Assembly: GCA_026396455.1 (NCBI GenBank)
Contig: JAPLWT010000037.1
Location: 1 to 33,820, forward strand
Direction: 5' to 3'
DNA from: Microcaldota archaeon
Lineage (GTDB): Archaea > Micrarchaeota > Micrarchaeia > Burarchaeales > Fermentimicrarchaeaceae
DNA length: 33,820 nt
In this document: positions 15,035 through 21,945 of the stretch, one piece after another
Layout of the letters: every line of letters starts with the position of its first letter
Numbering within the stretch: position 1 is the stretch's first letter
The notes under the pieces: model-generated
Told to the model about the DNA's origin: nothing
The model's database searches: none
Seen by the model: only the letters and a program-made list of their open reading frames with translations
Translations under genes and position numbers: made by a program

Positions 15035-16579
15035 ATGGCCGAAGTAAAAAGAGCTTTGATAAGCGTTTCAGATAAGAGCGGGGTTGCGGAATTCGCAAAG
15101 GGACTTTCCGAGCTTGGGATAGAGATGATATCAACGGGGGGTACAGCAAAAATTTTGAGGGAGAAAGGAATTCAGGTTAAGGAAGTTTCCGACATTACGG
15201 GTTTCCCTGAGATGCTTGACGGGAGAGTTAAGACGCTGCACCCGAAGATACACGCGGGCATACTGGCATTGAGGAACAAGAAGGAGCATCTTGAACAGCT
15301 GGCGAAACAGGGGATTGAAGGGATAGACCTTGTTATCGTTAACCTCTACCCGTTTGAGCAGATTATTTCCAAGAAAGTTTTTAGACATGAGGATGCAATT
15401 GAGAACATAGATATAGGCGGACCAACGCTCATACGGGCGGCTGCCAAGAATTATGAGAGCATAGGTGTTGTTGTCGATCCAGCGGATTATCCGGAAGTTT
15501 TGAAGGAGCTTAGGGAAAACAAATCGCTGGCACTTCAAACTAGGGAGAGACTTGCTACAAAGGCATTCCAGCATACGGCGAGGTATGATGCATTCATAGG
15601 TGGTTATTTTGAGAAGAAGTTTGGCGGAGAGATGTTCCCCAAGTTCCTTACTCTGAGTTTTGAGAGGGAGATGGACCTGCGCTATGGAGAGAACCCGCAC
15701 CAGAAAGCATCATTCTACAGGGAACTGGAAAGCGACGAGGCATCGATTTCAAAAGCAAAAAAACTACAGGGAAAGGAGATATCTTACAACAATATGCTTG
15801 ACGCGGACTCCGCCCTTGAGCTTCTCAAGGAGTTTGAGGAGCCTGCAGTTGTAATAGTGAAGCATAACAGCCCCTGCGGTGTCGCAGTTAACAAGAACCT
15901 CAAGGATGCCTACCTGAAAGCAAAAGCAACCGACCCAGAGGCAGCCTTCGGAGGAGTCGTCGCGCTTAACAGGACTGTTGATGCGGGTACTGCAGAACAG
16001 ATAATTTCTGTGCTCACGGATGTTGTGGTCGCCCCGCACTATTCCAGAGAGGCTCTGGAGATTTTCAGCAAAAAGAAGAATATGAGGGTTCTTGAAGTCG
16101 GCAGTTTCTCTACGAAGAAAAATGAGAGGAGGGAACTGAGAAGCATAAATGGGGGAATTCTAGTAGAAGGGAGGAACACGAAGCTGCTGATTGGTGAGCC
16201 AAAGGTTGTTACAAAAAGAAAGCCAACTGAAGCTGAGATGAAAGCGCTCTTGTTTGCATGGAAAGTATGCAAACACGTTAAATCAAATGCGATAGTGTAC
16301 AGTTTCGAGGACAGGACCGTGGGGATAGGGGCTGGGCAGATGAAGAGATCTGATGCGTCGAAGCTGGGCGCAATGAAGGCGGTTGAATCATTAAGAGGCG
16401 CAGTCCTGGCGTCGGATGCATTCTTCCCATTCAGGGATGCAATTGACATTGCAGTTCAGGCAGGGGTCACTGCAATAATACAACCGGGCGGATCAAAGAA
16501 CGACCAGCAGGTAATAGATGCCTGCAATGAGCACAATATAGCTATGGTTTTCACGGGAATAAGGCATTTCAGGCATTAG
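15035..16579 (+). CDS. purH: PurH, bifunctional AICAR formyltransferase/IMP cyclohydrolase
   Basis: Catalyses the last two steps of IMP synthesis. The 514-residue length matches bacterial PurH. The N-terminal IMP cyclohydrolase shows SVSDKSG, STGGTAK and GRVKTLHPKIHAG. The C-terminal AICAR transformylase has the catalytic KHNSPCG (Lys276-His277), LRYGENPHQKASFY, TDPEAAFGGVVALN and SDAFFPFRDAID. I use the ATG at 15035; the in-frame GTG at 15026 adds three residues without a better start signal. Many archaea use PurP and PurO instead, so a fused PurH is notable, though not unique among archaea. No other purine gene is in the window. Confidence 0.97.
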   Translation: MAEVKRALISVSDKSGVAEFAKGLSELGIEMISTGGTAKILREKGIQVKEVSDITGFPEMLDGRVKTLHPKIHAGILALRNKKEHLEQLAKQGIEGIDLVIVNLYPFEQIISKKVFRHEDAIENIDIGGPTLIRAAAKNYESIGVVVDPADYPEVLKELRENKSLALQTRERLATKAFQHTARYDAFIGGYFEKKFGGEMFPKFLTLSFEREMDLRYGENPHQKASFYRELESDEASISKAKKLQGKEISYNNMLDADSALELLKEFEEPAVVIVKHNSPCGVAVNKNLKDAYLKAKATDPEAAFGGVVALNRTVDAGTAEQIISVLTDVVVAPHYSREALEIFSKKKNMRVLEVGSFSTKKNERRELRSINGGILVEGRNTKLLIGEPKVVTKRKPTEAEMKALLFAWKVCKHVKSNAIVYSFEDRTVGIGAGQMKRSDASKLGAMKAVESLRGAVLASDAFFPFRDAIDIAVQAGVTAIIQPGGSKNDQQVIDACNEHNIAMVFTGIRHFRH

Positions 16580-17526
16580 CTTCTCTTCCTCTCACTCCAA
16601 ACTGCTATAACGAGCATTGCCATCAGGATGGAGAATGGCATGCACCCCTTGGCAAGTGACAGTATCATCTGGGATGTGTTATCAGTGCTGGAAGGGGGCG
16701 GCTGGGAGTTCACTGGAGGTTGGATAACAGGAGTCTCATTAGTTTCATTATTCTCGGTGATATTATTGTCGCTGGGCAAGTGAGTGTTGTTCGTGTTATT
16801 CTGCGGAGGAGGTGGTGGAGCACATAATTCCGGGGCATAAGATGAGCCAGCTTCACGAATCTTGACTATTGCATCTGTCGTAAGATTGTAAGCATCATGT
16901 ATGTTGCAGATGGTGAGATCGTTGCTTGCGTTGAGAAGTTCAGAAGAGACATCCTGAAGTTCAGCCAACACGGAGGCATTGGCGTTAGGGCAATTGGTGT
17001 ATTCCTGAAAGACTGGGCCGTATTCCTTCATCGCGGTATCTATATTATTCATCACATTGTCCTCATAAAGGCTGGTGTAGTGGTTCACGGTAACGCTAAG
17101 TTCTTTTTCATATAATGCTCTTCCTTCGCAAAATGGTCCCCCGCAGTATGATTCCGTGCCAAGAGTGCCGGAAAGCTTGAAAGGGATCTGGTCGCTTCCA
17201 TTCTTCCCACCTGTCGGAGTATAGATAGTTAGCGTACAGGAGTTACTAAGACGAGGCATCACATCGCATATCTTGCCTCCGTCTTCGTATTCACCTGACG
17301 ATAAGTTGTAATACGTGTAAGTGACTTTAAGCGTAGCGTTTGGTGAGGGATTTACAACTAAAACATCAACGTGGTAGGATGTTTGAATTCCATCCGTCTT
17401 ACAGTTAGGACCAGAAAGAGGTTTATTGTCTACTAGTATCGCATTTAATTCGTAGAATTCAGTAGCACTTACTAGGCCAACAATCAGTAAAAAAGCAAAA
17501 ATACAAATTTTCAATTTTACAACCAT
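16576..17526 (-). CDS. Secreted, C-terminally anchored glycoprotein of unknown function
   Basis: A 316-residue protein from the ATG at 17526. MVVKLKICIFAFLLIVGLVSATEF is a signal peptide with a probable cleavage after VSA. The exterior region (about 22-235) contains Cys residues and an N-terminal beta-rich part (YHVDVLVVNPSPNATLKVTYTYYN). A helical part follows (SVLAELQDVSSELLNASNDL), then a low-complexity linker of Pro, Asn and Thr with many N-glycosylation sequons, and a C-terminal helix (MPFSILMAMLVIAVW) ending in Lys/Arg. This matches an archaeal surface protein held by a C-terminal anchor. I do not recognise the domain. It follows the SPFH gene closely and is probably co-transcribed with it. 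Confidence 0.7.
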   Translation of the reverse strand: MVVKLKICIFAFLLIVGLVSATEFYELNAILVDNKPLSGPNCKTDGIQTSYHVDVLVVNPSPNATLKVTYTYYNLSSGEYEDGGKICDVMPRLSNSCTLTIYTPTGGKNGSDQIPFKLSGTLGTESYCGGPFCEGRALYEKELSVTVNHYTSLYEDNVMNNIDTAMKEYGPVFQEYTNCPNANASVLAELQDVSSELLNASNDLTICNIHDAYNLTTDAIVKIREAGSSYAPELCAPPPPPQNNTNNTHLPSDNNITENNETNETPVIQPPVNSQPPPSSTDNTSQMILSLAKGCMPFSILMAMLVIAVWSERKRS

Positions 17527-17570
17527 CTTAACCCCTCTTTTTTGATTAATATGTAACCTGCTCATTTATG

Positions 17571-18524
17571 TTATCTAGATTGATTTATCGGTATTTGAAT
17601 GAACGGTAAAGCCCCTCCAGTTGCGAGAGGTAAAACTCCATTCCATTTCTGTATAGCTAGAAACTGCGCGTATTCAGGGCTTTGTTTCAGTTGTTCATTT
17701 ATTATCCTTATTGTTTCTGCATTTCCTTGTGCTTGGATTATGGTTGAATTGGCTATACCTTGTGCTTCCATTATCTTTCTTTGTGCTTCTTTTTGTGCGA
17801 GTTCTACTTCATATTGCTTCTGAAGTGTTGCCTGTTCCATTGATTGTTTATCCTGAATTGCTCTGGTTATTTGGTCCGGCATAACTACATCCCTAATAAG
17901 AACCTGTTCCAAGATGAATCCGTCAGAATCTAATTTCGATTGCATTTTATCGAATATTCCCTGCTCAAGTTTTGTTCTGCCTTCTCCATAAAGTTCCGTT
18001 ATAGCCATACCTCCAGTTATGTCCCTTGCTGAACTTCTTACCGTAGGCATAATTGTCCCGTCTCTGTAATTTGGAGTCAGGGTTTGTATTATTGATGCTG
18101 CCTTGTCTGGCTTTACCTTGTAGAAGATACTTATGTCTATAGTAATCAACAATCCTTCCTTAGATGGCACTTGGACGGCTAAATCATCACAATCCGGGGC
18201 ATTACAATCTTTTCCGAATGCTGTTCCGTACATATTGACTGTATCTCTTGCAGTCTGTACATGATAGATTGTTTGTAATATGGGGATTTTGAGGTTCCAT
18301 CCAGGTTGCATAGTATGAGCCATATCCACTCCTCCGAATGCATTGTATATTACCCCGACATAACCTGGTTCGATTATTTCGATTGGTATCAAAGCCCTAA
18401 ACCAAAAGAGTAAGATGAAGAGTGTTATCAGGAGGAATATAACTAAATTAAAGTGTTTGCTTCTGAAGATGTAATTTAGCAGGCTCATCCGCTCTATTTC
18501 CGTGTTGTCATCTTTTTTTACCAT
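17571..18524 (-). CDS. SPFH/prohibitin-family membrane protein
   Basis: A 317-residue protein. A cytoplasmic head of about 25 residues leads into one membrane helix (FNLVIFLLITLFILLFWF, about 25-44). The SPFH/band-7 domain follows (IEPGYVGVIYNAFGGVDMAHTMQPGWNLKIPILQTI through ISIFYKVKPDKAASIIQTL to ILEQVLIRDVVMPDQITRAI). A coiled coil comes next, rich in Glu/Gln/Ala (EVELAQKEAQRKIMEAQGIANSTI), and then LPFIQIPINQSR. SPFH proteins form ring-like membrane scaffolds, often controlling proteases or membrane domains. An insert with two Cys (FGKDCNAPDCDDLAV) interrupts the N-terminal part of the domain. A small two-helix membrane protein lies five bases upstream, and a secreted glycoprotein follows. 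Confidence 0.9.
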   Translation of the reverse strand: MVKKDDNTEIERMSLLNYIFRSKHFNLVIFLLITLFILLFWFRALIPIEIIEPGYVGVIYNAFGGVDMAHTMQPGWNLKIPILQTIYHVQTARDTVNMYGTAFGKDCNAPDCDDLAVQVPSKEGLLITIDISIFYKVKPDKAASIIQTLTPNYRDGTIMPTVRSSARDITGGMAITELYGEGRTKLEQGIFDKMQSKLDSDGFILEQVLIRDVVMPDQITRAIQDKQSMEQATLQKQYEVELAQKEAQRKIMEAQGIANSTIIQAQGNAETIRIINEQLKQSPEYAQFLAIQKWNGVLPLATGGALPFIQIPINQSR

Positions 18525-18529
18525 TCAAA

Positions 18530-18808
18530 TCACCTCTTTTTTGATTTATTGCCTCTGGTGTTAAACTCTATTTGCAGAAGGTATTGCATAAGATTCAACG
18601 TTGAGAGCCCTATCACGAACATGATAAGCAAAATTCCGAGTTTTATGGCCCATAGTAAGTCATTCGTGTATATCATCAGTACTAAAAGCAGCAGCATGAA
18701 GAGCGATATGAGTATGTCGAAAAGTTCGATTATGTAGAGCCAACTGCGGAGAGTCTCCTCGTCAGCTGGAAGAATCCATTTCAGAACAAACTCCTTCACT
18801 CCACCCAT
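18530..18808 (-). CDS. Small two-helix membrane protein upstream of the SPFH gene
   Basis: A 92-residue protein with an amphipathic head (MGGVKEFVLKWILPADEETLRSW), two hydrophobic helices (about 24-46 and 52-76) and a basic tail (RGNKSKKR). The start ATG has a TATA-like CTATAGCTATATGG about 25 bases upstream. It is the first gene of a three-gene unit with the SPFH and secreted proteins, separated from SPFH by five bases. It could be a partner or small regulator of the SPFH ring, but no family is recognised. Confidence 0.65.
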   Translation of the reverse strand: MGGVKEFVLKWILPADEETLRSWLYIIELFDILISLFMLLLLVLMIYTNDLLWAIKLGILLIMFVIGLSTLNLMQYLLQIEFNTRGNKSKKR

Positions 18809-18856
18809 GAACTCAACTTTCCATATAGCTATAGGGGGTCCTGTTTTTATTTTTAT

Positions 18857-18958
18857 GGGCCCTCAAAGCCAGCCTTCGGGAATCACAGTTTTGCCTAGGG
18901 ATATCCCAAAACAGCCATGCGGAGGCTTTTCGTATATCTCCCGGCTGGCCGAGGGCCC
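18857..18958. other. Potential structured RNA: 15-bp two-part stem with internal hairpins
   Basis: GGGCCCTC (18857-18864) pairs with GAGGGCCC (18951-18958), and GCCAGCC (18868-18874) pairs with GGCTGGC (18943-18949). The enclosed 68 bases contain a further GTTTTG/CAAAAC pairing and GGGA/TCCC. Two more hairpins follow: CCACC-GGA-GGTGG (18960-18972) and CTCCCC-GCAAAA-GGGGAG (18994-19011). The strand is unknown and no known RNA family was recognised. Confidence 0.45.
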
Positions 18959-19020
18959 TCCACCGGAGGTGGTAGCTGTTGGTCTTCGAAATACTCCCCG
19001 CAAAAGGGGAGATTCGAACG

Positions 19021-19191
19021 TCAGATTCTGTCGAATATGTCTTCCTCACGTAGGGGTTTCCTCCTTTCAAACCCCTTCACTCTGGGGTTCACTCTAAGCA
19101 TGACCTGCGTGGTCATCATGTTGTGCTCCCACAACCTTCTCATCCGCCTTTCTCCGTAAACCATACCACCATCCCACCCATTCTCATGCAT
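19021..19191 (-). CDS. Possible small basic protein (56 aa)
   Basis: A frame from the ATG at 19191 gives MHENGWDGGMVYGERRMRRLW, then a Met/Thr patch and the charged end NPRVKGFERRKPLREEDIFDRI. A GGTGAG lies about 11 bases upstream of the ATG, somewhat far for a ribosome binding site. Codon use (AGA/AGG, GAG) resembles nearby genes. There is no recognised family, and it lies in the structured gap, so it may be chance. Confidence 0.25.
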   Translation of the reverse strand: MHENGWDGGMVYGERRMRRLWEHNMMTTQVMLRVNPRVKGFERRKPLREEDIFDRI

Positions 19192-19284
19192 TTTCCAGTC
19201 TCTCACCTCATGGTTTTTTAACACAGGAACAGCAGCCAGCAAGAAAGCATGGATCAGTTAAAAACAGCTGCCGAACCTCAGTAC

Positions 19285-19386
19285 ATAAACAGCCTGTAGC
19301 CGAAGCTAAGAGAAACAGACCACGTGGAATACATTACTTCGGCTTCTGACATAAACTTCCGTAGTGTTAATTCAGAGGCTGTTTAT
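19285..19386. repeat. Nested inverted repeats (102-bp unit)
   Basis: ATAAACAGCCT (19285-19295) is the exact inverse of AGGCTGTTTAT (19376-19386). Inside it GCCGAAG (19299-19305) is the inverse of CTTCGGC (19337-19343), and CCACGTGG (19320-19327) is a palindrome. The unit could fold as an RNA hairpin or be a miniature element with terminal inverted repeats. No target duplication was noticed. Confidence 0.5.
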
Positions 19387-19586
19387 AAGCTTTTCGTAAC
19401 CATCGACATTAGACGAAGGCGTGAGTTCCAGAAGCCTGCACATGAATGCGGTTGAAGAGTTGGAGAGGAGTCAATTTGGGTGCAAAGCCACTTGAACATG
19501 AACAGAAAGCTTTTTAAGGATGAATTGTCTATATTCTGCATCCGTTTTTTAACATATATCGATGACCAAATGGTGAGGTGTTTGAA

Positions 19587-20078
19587 ATGAAGAGTTACGT
19601 GAAATTTGAAACTCCGAAAGAAATTGCTGAGAAAGCCTACGAAGCAGTTCAGATATCAAAAGACACAGGCAGAGTGAGGAAGGGCACAAATGAGGCAACT
19701 AAAATTATAGAGAAGGGAGAGGCTGTTTTGATTGTCATAGCTGAGGATGTTGATCCAGAGGAGGTAGTCATACACCTCCCAATGCTATGCGATGAGAAGG
19801 GCATTCCTTATGTATATGTGCCTTCAAAGAAAGACCTTGGCAAATCCGCCGGCCTTGAGGTGGGTTGTGCTGCTATTGGAATAGAGAAGGCAGGTAATGC
19901 CAGCGAGCTGGTAAATGAGATAGTTTCAAAGCTCAAGAGACCAAAGCAGGAAGCAAAGGAGGAGCAGCCAGCGAAGGTAGAGGAAGAGAAAGCTGAGAAG
20001 CCTAAAAAGGCCAGAAAGCCCAGGAAGAAGGAAGGGGAGGGCGCCGAGGCTGAGAAAGCTGAGGAGAAGAAAGAGTGA
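19587..20078 (+). CDS. rpl7ae: Ribosomal protein eL8/L7Ae with a long charged tail
   Basis: A kink-turn-binding protein shared by the large ribosomal subunit, C/D and H/ACA RNPs and RNase P in archaea. Residues 1-118 match L7Ae: VRKGTNEATKIIEKGEAVLIVIAEDVDPEEVVIHLPMLCDEKGIPYVYVPSKKDLGKSAGLEVGCAA. The last 45 residues (QEAKEEQPAKVEEEKAEKPKK and onward) are Lys/Glu/Ala/Pro repeats not present in typical 120-residue homologues. The ATG at 19587 follows GGTGAGGTG; an in-frame GTG at 19578 lies inside that ribosome binding site. It is the first gene of the eL8-eS28-eL24-Ndk operon. Confidence 0.96.
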   Translation: MKSYVKFETPKEIAEKAYEAVQISKDTGRVRKGTNEATKIIEKGEAVLIVIAEDVDPEEVVIHLPMLCDEKGIPYVYVPSKKDLGKSAGLEVGCAAIGIEKAGNASELVNEIVSKLKRPKQEAKEEQPAKVEEEKAEKPKKARKPRKKEGEGAEAEKAEEKKE

Positions 20079-20082
20079 TTAG

Positions 20083-20289
20083 ATGCTTGAGCCAGCAGCT
20101 GCAGAAGTTGTTGAGGTGCTTGGTAAAACAGGGATATACGGGGAAGTTTACCAAGCAATGTGCAAGATACTGGAAGGGAAGGACAAAGGGCGAGTTATAA
20201 GGAGGAATATAAAGGGACCCATAAAGAGGGGTGACGTGATAGTCCTCCTAGAGACCGAGAGAGAGGCAAAGCCAATAAAGGCCAAGTAG
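20083..20289 (+). CDS. rps28e: Ribosomal protein eS28
   Basis: A 68-residue small-subunit protein with an OB fold. TGIYGEVYQAMCKILEGKDKGRVIRRNIKGPIKRGDVIVLLETEREA matches eS28, including the RNIKGPIKRGDVIVLLETEREA end typical of the family. It starts four bases after the eL8 stop and is followed by eL24, the usual archaeal order. Confidence 0.96.
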   Translation: MLEPAAAEVVEVLGKTGIYGEVYQAMCKILEGKDKGRVIRRNIKGPIKRGDVIVLLETEREAKPIKAK

Positions 20290-20302
20290 CCGAGGTAGTG
20301 TT

Positions 20303-20470
20303 ATGAAATGCTCATTTTGTGGCAATGAAATTGAGAGCGGTACAGGCATGATATTTGTGAGGAGAGATGGCAGCATGCTCGACTTCTGCTCACAGAAATG
20401 CAAGAAGGGTATGCTGAAGCTCAAGAGGAATCCAAGGAAGCTGAAATGGACTGCAAAGTATAAGACGTAG
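20303..20470 (+). CDS. rpl24e: Ribosomal protein eL24
   Basis: A 55-residue zinc-ribbon protein of the large subunit. MKCSFCGNEIESGTG through DFCSQKCKK supplies the four zinc-binding Cys (3, 6, 29, 33), and RNPRKLKWT follows as in eL24. It starts 13 bases after the eS28 stop and ends eight bases before ndk. Length and motif are standard for archaeal eL24, which is shorter than the eukaryotic form. Confidence 0.96.
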   Translation: MKCSFCGNEIESGTGMIFVRRDGSMLDFCSQKCKKGMLKLKRNPRKLKWTAKYKT

Positions 20471-20478
20471 GTGCTCGC

Positions 20479-20898
20479 ATGGAGAGAACCTTTGTTATGC
20501 TGAAGCCGGATGCAGTTGAAAAGCATATAATTGGTGAAGTGATTTCTCGACTTGAGGACAAAGGCTTGAGAGTAGATGCGATTAAGATGACCCGGCTTGA
20601 TGAGAAGATGTGCAGGGAGCACTATGCCCATCATGTTGGAAAGCCCTTCTTTGGGGGACTTGTGAGATTCATGTGCTCAACACCTGTTGTATGCATGGTT
20701 CTCGAAGGGCAGAATGCAGTTGAGGTCGTCAGAAAGCTGGCAGGACCCACGGATTCAAAGAAGGCACCGAAGGGAACTATACGCGGCGACTTTGGAACTG
20801 ATGTTCAGGCAAATGTTATACATGCCTCGGATTCCGCAGAGACTGCTGAGATTGAGATTAAAAGATTTTTCAAACAGAATGAAGTTTTTAATTACTGA
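20479..20898 (+). CDS. ndk: Nucleoside diphosphate kinase
   Basis: Transfers the gamma phosphate of ATP to nucleoside diphosphates through a phosphohistidine. The 139-residue protein begins MERTFVMLKPDAV and has RGDFGTDVQANVIHASDSAETA with the active-site His115, plus the Kpn-loop region KLAGPTDSKKAPKGTIRGDF. GGTG lies five bases before the ATG. Its position after eL24 is conserved in many archaea. Confidence 0.97.
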   Translation: MERTFVMLKPDAVEKHIIGEVISRLEDKGLRVDAIKMTRLDEKMCREHYAHHVGKPFFGGLVRFMCSTPVVCMVLEGQNAVEVVRKLAGPTDSKKAPKGTIRGDFGTDVQANVIHASDSAETAEIEIKRFFKQNEVFNY

Positions 20899-20941
20899 GA
20901 ACTAAACTAGTTCTGAACTTATAAAAGGATGTGCGGTGTGC

Positions 20942-21454
20942 ATGGGAATCTTAAACGATTCTGGGATAGCAGGCTTGATGAGGGCGAACCCTCCACTGCT
21001 TGAGAATCTTGTTGACGAGAAGGTTCAGGTCCAGCCTGCCGGAGTCGACCTGACACTCGCGAAAATTCTGCGGTTCAAGGGAGCTGGGGCTATAGATTTC
21101 AGCAACAGGGAGAGGATTATCCCGGAATGCAAAGAAGTTGCTTTCAAAAATGGATGGGCGAACCTCGGGAAGGGGGCTTATAAGGTGATATACAACGAGA
21201 TTGTTCGCATTCCCAAGGACTGCATAGCTTTGGCATTCCCACGTTCTTCGCTCCTGAGGTGTGGTGCATTCCTCCATTGTGCGGTCTGGGACCCGGGTTA
21301 CGAGGGGAGGAGTGAATCCCTCCTTGTAGTCTCGAACGAACGCGGAATAAAACTGAAGAAGGATGCAAGGCTGGTGCAACTGGTATTCATAAAACTTTCT
21401 GAAAAATCAAGCAGACTATACCGGGGCAAGTACTTCGCTGAGAACACCGTCTAA
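20942..21454 (+). CDS. dut: dUTPase/dCTP deaminase-family protein
   Basis: A 170-residue protein of the trimeric dUTPase/dCTP-deaminase fold, which removes dUTP or makes dUMP and keeps uracil out of DNA. Seen: VQPAGVDLTLAKIL, PRSSLLRCGAFLHCAVWDPGYEGRSESLLVV and the nucleotide-site RLVQLVF. WDPGYEG resembles archaeal dUTPases more than dCTP deaminases, but the activity cannot be settled by eye. I start it at the ATG at 20942: CTTATAAAAG lies about 22 bases upstream, fitting a leaderless transcript, while GTG at 20936 is the alternative. Pairing with ndk fits nucleotide metabolism. Its stop overlaps the convergent pilin-like gene by four bases. Confidence 0.88.
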   Translation: MGILNDSGIAGLMRANPPLLENLVDEKVQVQPAGVDLTLAKILRFKGAGAIDFSNRERIIPECKEVAFKNGWANLGKGAYKVIYNEIVRIPKDCIALAFPRSSLLRCGAFLHCAVWDPGYEGRSESLLVVSNERGIKLKKDARLVQLVFIKLSEKSSRLYRGKYFAENTV

Positions 21455-21936
21455 GAGTATTTTACCAATATTGTCCCATTTATGAACTTGGAATCTCCGT
21501 TCTTGAGTTTGTACATTATGTATAGATTACCATCGTAAATATCGCCAGCCGATGCACTTGGTATGGATACTCCATCACGCCCGCTGCAATTTACTTCATT
21601 TCCGCTGTTGCCACCTGATACGTATGCCTTCTCACCCGAGGTTATGAGTACACTGTTGTTAAGAGCTGGCAAAGTTGGGAATGTCGGGTATTTTGTGCAT
21701 ACGAACGAAGTGACATTTATCAGACCTCCGGTATCCTGGGCTAGAACGAAATCAAGTTTTCCATTAGTTTTGAGAATGAGAGAGTTGCAGGAAATGTTCT
21801 CTGGAAGCACGCATTTCGCCTTAAAGGATGGCTCTGGGGAAGTGTTTGGTTTGCTTATGTATAGGTACGCAACGAGAAGTAGCAGCAACACTGAGGCAAG
21901 TCCGAGTTCTCTGACTGTCGCCTGGGCTTTTTTCAT
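21451..21936 (-). CDS. Pilin-like surface protein
   Basis: A 161-residue protein. MKKAQATVRELGLASVLLLLLVAYLYI is a class III-type signal: a basic head, the KKAQA cleavage context, Glu at about +5 and a hydrophobic helix. The outer part has four Cys and several N-glycosylation sequons (NIS, NVT, NNS, NCS, NGT), with beta-strand-like character. It is the third gene of a minus-strand pilin-like cluster, nine bases after the preceding gene. It probably is a minor subunit of a pilus-like structure and requires a class III prepilin peptidase not seen in the window. Confidence 0.7.
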   Translation of the reverse strand: MKKAQATVRELGLASVLLLLLVAYLYISKPNTSPEPSFKAKCVLPENISCNSLILKTNGKLDFVLAQDTGGLINVTSFVCTKYPTFPTLPALNNSVLITSGEKAYVSGGNSGNEVNCSGRDGVSIPSASAGDIYDGNLYIMYKLKNGDSKFINGTILVKYS

Positions 21937-21945
21937 AAGATACGC

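Larger units (their letters stand above)
18809..19586. other. 778-nt gap with no convincing gene; structured sequence
   Basis: By far the longest gap in a window where genes usually overlap or abut. Several overlapping short ORFs exist on both strands but none has a recognisable family. The left half (18857-19011) has strong inverted repeats. The middle (19285-19386) has two nested inverted repeats. The right end holds the upstream region of the eL8 operon. I looked for the RNase P (GAGGAAAGTCC-like), SRP helix 8 and tRNA signatures and did not find clear ones. Confidence 0.6.

Noticed and set aside
18994..19020. tRNA-like T loop (ATTCGAAC read on the plus strand, GTTCGAAT on the minus)
   Set aside because: The flanking bases do not form a T stem and no other tRNA arm can be built around it.
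18807..19159. Overlapping short ORFs in the gap (18807-19097, 18813-19070, 18917-19159)
   Set aside because: They cover the inverted repeats on both strands, have no clear start signals and show no protein family features.
18809..19240. RNase P RNA or SRP RNA
   Set aside because: I did not find the conserved RNase P GAGGAAAGTCC-like and ACAGAA...GGCTTA blocks in correct order, nor the SRP helix 8 core; GGAGGAAACCCC and ACAGAATCTG on the minus strand lie only about 30 bases apart and do not fit.
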